The notes beneath the pieces are model-generated. The model was given only the letters and a program-made list of their open reading frames with translations, was not told where the DNA came from and ran no database searches. A stretch of DNA of 10,572 nucleotides, from positions 1 to 10,572 of the forward strand of contig JBDLUS010000111.1 in the NCBI GenBank assembly GCA_039805165.1, read 5' to 3'. Positions 7,248 through 10,572 of the stretch are shown here, piece after piece. The stretch is from CAIZGX01 sp039805165 (GTDB lineage Bacteria > Bacteroidota > Bacteroidia > Flavobacteriales_D > Sanyastnellaceae). A program made the position numbers and the translations under genes. How positions within the stretch are numbered: position 1 is the first letter of the stretch; the number at the start of each line of letters is the position of its first letter.

Positions 7248-7279
7248 TTTTCCACAGCCTTTTTGTCATTTGTGAATAA
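7248..7279. promoter_or_regulatory. Two inverted DnaA-box-like sites between clpC and gyrA
   Basis: TTTTCCACA (7248-7256, plus) differs by one base from the DnaA box TTATNCACA, and TGTGAATAA (7271-7279) read on the minus strand is TTATTCACA, a full match to that consensus. They face each other across 14 bp and share 7 of 9 bases as an imperfect inverted repeat. They could be DnaA boxes that tie gyrA or clpC expression to replication initiation, or a dyad for another regulator. Two 9-mers in AT-rich DNA may be chance. Confidence 0.3.
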
Positions 7280-7321
7280 CTATAACCGCCACAATTGGTC
7301 AATTTTCGCTTCAATCGGGAG

Positions 7322-7329
7322 TATTTTCG
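7322..7329 (+). promoter_or_regulatory. Weak candidate -7 element for gyrA
   Basis: TATTTTCG differs by one base from TAnnTTTG and lies 42 nt before the gyrA ATG. The nearest TTG (7295-7297) is 24 nt upstream, longer than the usual spacer. No better plus-strand match is seen in 7174-7371. The gyrA start has no Shine-Dalgarno sequence, so the site is proposed mainly by position. Confidence 0.25.
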
Positions 7330-7371
7330 CGTACCCGTGACAGTTCAATTTTTTAAGCGGGAACAACCACT

Positions 7372-9891
7372 ATGGAATCAGGAGAAAGAATTCTTAAGAT
7401 AAACATTGAAGATGAAATGAAATCAGCCTACATCGATTACTCGATGTCGGTGATTGTGAGTAGAGCTTTACCAGATGTTCGCGATGGACTGAAGCCAGTT
7501 CACCGTCGTGTGTTGTACGGTATGCTCGATTTGGGAATGTTGTCGAATAGACCATACAAGAAATCAGCGCGTATTGTCGGAGAGGTATTGGGTAAGTATC
7601 ACCCACACGGTGACTCGGCAGTTTACGAAACCATGGTGCGTATGGCGCAACCTTGGTCTTTGCGCTACCCGTTGGTAGACGGACAAGGTAACTTCGGTTC
7701 GATGGACGGCGATAACGCGGCTGCCATGCGTTACACCGAAGCACGTTTGAGAAAATTAGCAGAAGAACTTCTTGAAGATTTAGATAAAGACACTGTTGAC
7801 TGGCAAGCGAACTTCGACGATTCGTTAGAAGAGCCTCGCGTTATGCCAGCGAAAGTTCCAAACTTGTTGTTGAACGGTGTAAGTGGAATTGCGGTGGGTA
7901 TGGCTACGAACATGGCTCCGCACAATTTGACTGAAGTATGCGATGGTATTGCTGCATACATCGACAATCGTGACATCACGACTGAAGAGTTAATGCAACA
8001 CATCAAAGCACCGGATTTCCCAACAGGTGGTGTTATTCATGGATTGGAAGGAGTTAAGTCTGCTTACGAAACGGGAAGAGGTCGTGTAGTTATTCGTGCG
8101 AAGGCACGTATTGAAGAAGTGGCTAACCACGAATGCATCATTGTTGAACAGGTTCCTTACCAGATCAACAAAGCCGACATGGTGAAGCGCACGTGGGAAT
8201 TGGTGACTGAAGGAAAGATTGAAGGAATCGCCGAGATACGTGATGAATCGGATAGAAATGGAGTTCGTGTCGTTTACGAATTGAAGCGCGATGCGATTTC
8301 AAATGTTGTATTGAATAATCTTTACAAATACACAGGCCTACAAACTTCATTTTCAGTAAACAACATTGCGTTGGTTAACGGACGTCCTGAAGTATTAAAC
8401 TTGAAGGATATCATTCGTCACTACGTAGAGCACCGTCACGAGGTTGTTACACGCAGAACGAAATTCGAATTGCGCAAAGCAGAAGAGCGTGCGCACATCT
8501 TAGAAGGATATTTAATAGCCCTAGATAACATTGATGCAGTAATTGCATTGATCAGAAAATCTCAAACGCCAGATGAGGCGAAAGACGGATTGATTCAACA
8601 ATTCGGATTGTCAGAGATTCAAGCAAAAGCAATTCTTGAAATGCGTTTACAACGTCTTACAGGATTGGAGCGCGATAAGATTCGTGCTGAGCATGCTGAA
8701 TTGATGGCGTTGATTACACGTCTTCGTGCAATCTTGGACAGTGAGGAGTTGCGTATGCAAATCATTAAAGATGAGTTAACGCATTTGAAAGAGAAATTCG
8801 GCGACGAGCGTCGTTCGATCATTGAATTCTCCTCAGCTGACTTGAGCATTGAAGACATGATTCCTGATGAAGCAATGGTTGTAACCATTACTCACGCAGG
8901 ATACATCAAGCGCACAAACTTAAACGAATACCGCACGCAAAGCCGTGGCGGAGTAGGAGCGAAGGGAACATCTGCACGTCAGGAAGACTTCGTAGAACAC
9001 ATCTTCACCGCAACGAACCACGATTACTTGCTCATCTTCACCATGAAAGGAAGATGTTTCTGGATGCGTGTGTTTGAAATTCCGGAAGGAGGAAAAACGG
9101 CGAAGGGACGTGCAATTCAAAACATGATTCAAATTGAGCAAGACGACAAAGTCTTGGCTTACATCCCAGTGAAGGATTTGAATAACGCGGAGAATTTGAA
9201 ATCTAACTTCGTTATTCTTTGTACAAGACAAGGTTTAATTAAGAAGACATCATTAGAAGCGTACAGCAGACCTCGTTCTTCCGGTATCAATGCGATTACC
9301 ATTGTAGACGGAGATGAATTGTTGCAAGCGCGTTTGACCACTGGAGCGAGCGAAATCATTATGGGTACGAAAGAAGGTAAAGCTATTCGTTTCCCGGAAG
9401 TGAAAGTTCGTGCAGTAGGAAGAACAGCACAAGGGGTGAAGGCAGTATCGCTTGGAAGTGCTACCGACGAAGTAATTGGAATGGTTTGCGTCGACGATCC
9501 GAAAAGCGACATCTTGGTTGTATCTGACAAAGGATTCGGTAAGCGTTCTTCATTGGAAGACTACCGTGTAACGAATCGCGGTGGAAAAGGAGTGAAGACC
9601 ATTAACATTACGGATAAGACGGGGCCGTTGTGTGCGATCTTGGCTGTAGACAATGAATACGATTTCATGATTATCAATAAATCTGGAATCGCAATTCGCT
9701 TGAGCGTTGATGAGCTTCGTGTAATGGGAAGAAATACCCAAGGGGTGAAGTTGATTAACCTTCGTGGAAACGATGAGATTGCGGCTGTTTGTGCTGTAAT
9801 TCGCGACGAAAATGAAGGCGAGGCCACCGAAGGCGAGGAAAACGCAGCCGAAGGTGAAACTCCAACTCCAACCGAAGGAGGTGAAGAATAA
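7372..9891 (+). CDS. gyrA: DNA gyrase subunit A
   Basis: Forms the A2B2 gyrase with GyrB, which introduces negative supercoils using ATP; GyrA carries the DNA-cleaving tyrosine and the DNA-wrapping domain. Seen in 839 residues: the N-terminal topoisomerase IV/gyrase A domain (about 10-495) starting IDYSMSVIVSRALPDVRDGLKPV, the quinolone-determining region with HPHGDSAVYETMVRMAQ (77-93), catalytic Tyr121 in AAAMRYTEAR, and the C-terminal beta-pinwheel (about 500-812). Ser82 and Glu86 match E. coli Ser83 and Asp87, a pattern without the usual resistance substitutions. The GyrA box at the expected place reads QSRGGVG (523-529) instead of QRRGGKG; another box-like NRGGKG is at 735-740. The C-terminus (812-839) is an acidic, Glu/Gly-rich tail. 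Length and box position favour GyrA over ParC. It is divergent from clpC, and a secreted TPR gene follows by 60 nt on the same strand. Confidence 0.97.
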   Translation: MESGERILKINIEDEMKSAYIDYSMSVIVSRALPDVRDGLKPVHRRVLYGMLDLGMLSNRPYKKSARIVGEVLGKYHPHGDSAVYETMVRMAQPWSLRYPLVDGQGNFGSMDGDNAAAMRYTEARLRKLAEELLEDLDKDTVDWQANFDDSLEEPRVMPAKVPNLLLNGVSGIAVGMATNMAPHNLTEVCDGIAAYIDNRDITTEELMQHIKAPDFPTGGVIHGLEGVKSAYETGRGRVVIRAKARIEEVANHECIIVEQVPYQINKADMVKRTWELVTEGKIEGIAEIRDESDRNGVRVVYELKRDAISNVVLNNLYKYTGLQTSFSVNNIALVNGRPEVLNLKDIIRHYVEHRHEVVTRRTKFELRKAEERAHILEGYLIALDNIDAVIALIRKSQTPDEAKDGLIQQFGLSEIQAKAILEMRLQRLTGLERDKIRAEHAELMALITRLRAILDSEELRMQIIKDELTHLKEKFGDERRSIIEFSSADLSIEDMIPDEAMVVTITHAGYIKRTNLNEYRTQSRGGVGAKGTSARQEDFVEHIFTATNHDYLLIFTMKGRCFWMRVFEIPEGGKTAKGRAIQNMIQIEQDDKVLAYIPVKDLNNAENLKSNFVILCTRQGLIKKTSLEAYSRPRSSGINAITIVDGDELLQARLTTGASEIIMGTKEGKAIRFPEVKVRAVGRTAQGVKAVSLGSATDEVIGMVCVDDPKSDILVVSDKGFGKRSSLEDYRVTNRGGKGVKTINITDKTGPLCAILAVDNEYDFMIINKSGIAIRLSVDELRVMGRNTQGVKLINLRGNDEIAAVCAVIRDENEGEATEGEENAAEGETPTPTEGGEE

Positions 9892-9908
9892 ATTGCACAG
9901 AATCTCTT

Positions 9909-9927
9909 TTGGCACTAACGTTGCCAA
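9909..9927 (+). other. Small hairpin in the gap after gyrA
   Basis: TTGGCA (9909-9914) and TGCCAA (9922-9927) are perfect inverted repeats around a 7-nt loop. No T run follows on the plus strand (the sequence continues CGGGAAAAATG), so it is not a standard intrinsic terminator. It sits between gyrA and the next gene in a 60-nt gap and could attenuate read-through, protect the mRNA end or be chance. Confidence 0.35.
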
Positions 9928-9951
9928 CGGGAAAAATGTAAAACCTATAAC

Positions 9952-10572
9952 ATGAAAAAAACATTCATTCTATTCGCGACAGTTCTAACATCGTTTGCAA
10001 CATTCGCACAAGCTGAGTTAACCAATGCCTTCAGAGCAAATGAAGACAAGAACTACGAAGAAGCATTGAATTACATCAATCAAGCATCTTCAAACCCGAA
10101 GGCTACCAGTAAAGAAAAATACTGGAGATACCGCGGTGATATCTACATGAACATTGCAACAGACAGTGTTTTAAGCATGAAATATGCGAATAGCTTCAAC
10201 GAGGCTGTTGCTTCTTACACAAAGGCTTTGGAATTAAGCAAAGACTATGTCATGGAGATTGGTGCTGTTGTAGATCGTGCAAGAGGAATTGAAGAGCAAA
10301 AAGCGATCGCAGCTTACAAAGCGAGCAACACATGTGGAGCGGCAGGGCATTATGATAATTTGATTACAACGAGCAAAATGTTTGGAGTAACAGATACAAT
10401 TTATGTTTATTATTCTGGTATTTGTCATGAGGCTTGCGGTAACGTAGACAAAGCGTTAGCAAATTTTACCATTTGCGCAAACGCGAACTACCAAGCAGCA
10501 GATTGCTATTCGCGCATTGGTAACATGTTGGTTAAAGCTGGAAGAAAAGAAGAGGCGATTAAAATCTTAGCA
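9952..10572 (+). CDS. Exported tetratricopeptide-repeat protein, C-terminus beyond window
   Basis: The frame runs from the ATG at 9952 to the window end without a stop (207 residues visible). A signal peptide is clear: MKKTF, a hydrophobic stretch ILFATVLTSFATFA, and likely cleavage around residues 19-21 (FAQA then ELTNAF). Helical TPR-like repeats follow: FRANEDKNYEEALNYINQA (27-45), then YWRYRGDIYMNIA (57-69) with the helix FNEAVASYTKALELS (82-96), then YYSGICHEACGNVDKALANF (153-172) and CYSRIGNMLVKAGRKEEAIKIL (185-206). TPRs are protein-binding scaffolds, so a periplasmic or envelope adaptor role is inferred; the specific partner is unknown. Five Cys occur in the visible part (128, 158, 162, 174, 185), unusually many for a TPR stretch. 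There is no lipobox. It is likely co-transcribed with gyrA, since no separate promoter is evident in the 60-nt gap. Confidence 0.85.
   Translation, partial: MKKTFILFATVLTSFATFAQAELTNAFRANEDKNYEEALNYINQASSNPKATSKEKYWRYRGDIYMNIATDSVLSMKYANSFNEAVASYTKALELSKDYVMEIGAVVDRARGIEEQKAIAAYKASNTCGAAGHYDNLITTSKMFGVTDTIYVYYSGICHEACGNVDKALANFTICANANYQAADCYSRIGNMLVKAGRKEEAIKILA

Noticed and set aside
7174..7371. CIRCE or CtsR operator upstream of clpC
   Set aside because: No TTAGCACTC-type inverted repeat or tandem heptad GGTCAAA-type repeat was found in the region.
9550..9927. Minus-strand open frame of 125 codons opposite the end of gyrA
   Set aside because: A shadow of gyrA codon bias; composition is not protein-like and no promoter or ribosome-binding site is seen.
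1..10572. CRISPR array, tRNA or rRNA gene, insertion sequence, phage or defence system
   Set aside because: No regularly spaced repeats, no transposase or integrase motifs and no RNA-gene signatures were recognised; coding density is high and genes are of core type.

Overview
The window looks like ordinary core chromosome of a Bacteroidetes bacterium, probably of the class Flavobacteriia or a close relative. The support is a single-repeat PUR (DUF3276) protein, an OmpA-like protein carrying PD40-type propeller repeats and a DUF1573 domain, a GyrA with the acidic tail and altered GyrA box that I associate with this phylum, few Shine-Dalgarno sequences, and promoter-like matches to the Bacteroidetes consensus (TTG, about 19 nt, TAnnTTTG). 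The species cannot be named from the sequence alone.

Left part (1-2436), all on the minus strand: a tetrapyrrole-methylase-fold methyltransferase related to RsmI, cut by the window edge only at its extreme C-terminus; a strong intrinsic terminator with a UACG tetraloop; the PUR nucleic-acid-binding protein with its own well-formed promoter; and a 376-residue 3-hydroxyacyl-CoA dehydrogenase of the PaaH/FadB type.

Centre (2464-7173): a divergent plus-strand gene starts only 27 nt from the dehydrogenase start. It encodes a secreted or periplasmic multidomain protein: signal peptide, TPR-like helices, PD40-like propeller blades, a degenerate OmpA-like domain and a C-terminal DUF1573 domain. It runs tail-to-tail, with zero spacing, into clpC, the minus-strand Hsp100 unfoldase. 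The two stop codons form a 12-bp palindrome.

Right part (7174-10572): a 198-bp divergent control region between clpC and gyrA holds a good clpC promoter and two DnaA-box-like sites. gyrA follows on the plus strand, and 60 nt later comes a secreted TPR protein that runs off the window.

No stretch longer than 300 bases lacks a gene. I see no tRNA, rRNA, CRISPR array, insertion sequence, integrase, attachment site or defence or toxin genes. The genes serve separate housekeeping roles (RNA modification, nucleic-acid binding, fatty or aromatic acyl-CoA oxidation, envelope, proteolysis, DNA topology) and do not form an evident single pathway. I found no convincing new system. The points most worth a second look are the architecture of the 2464-4620 protein, the non-RsmI active-site variation of the first gene, the acidic-hydrophobic tip of the PUR protein and the compact gene junctions.
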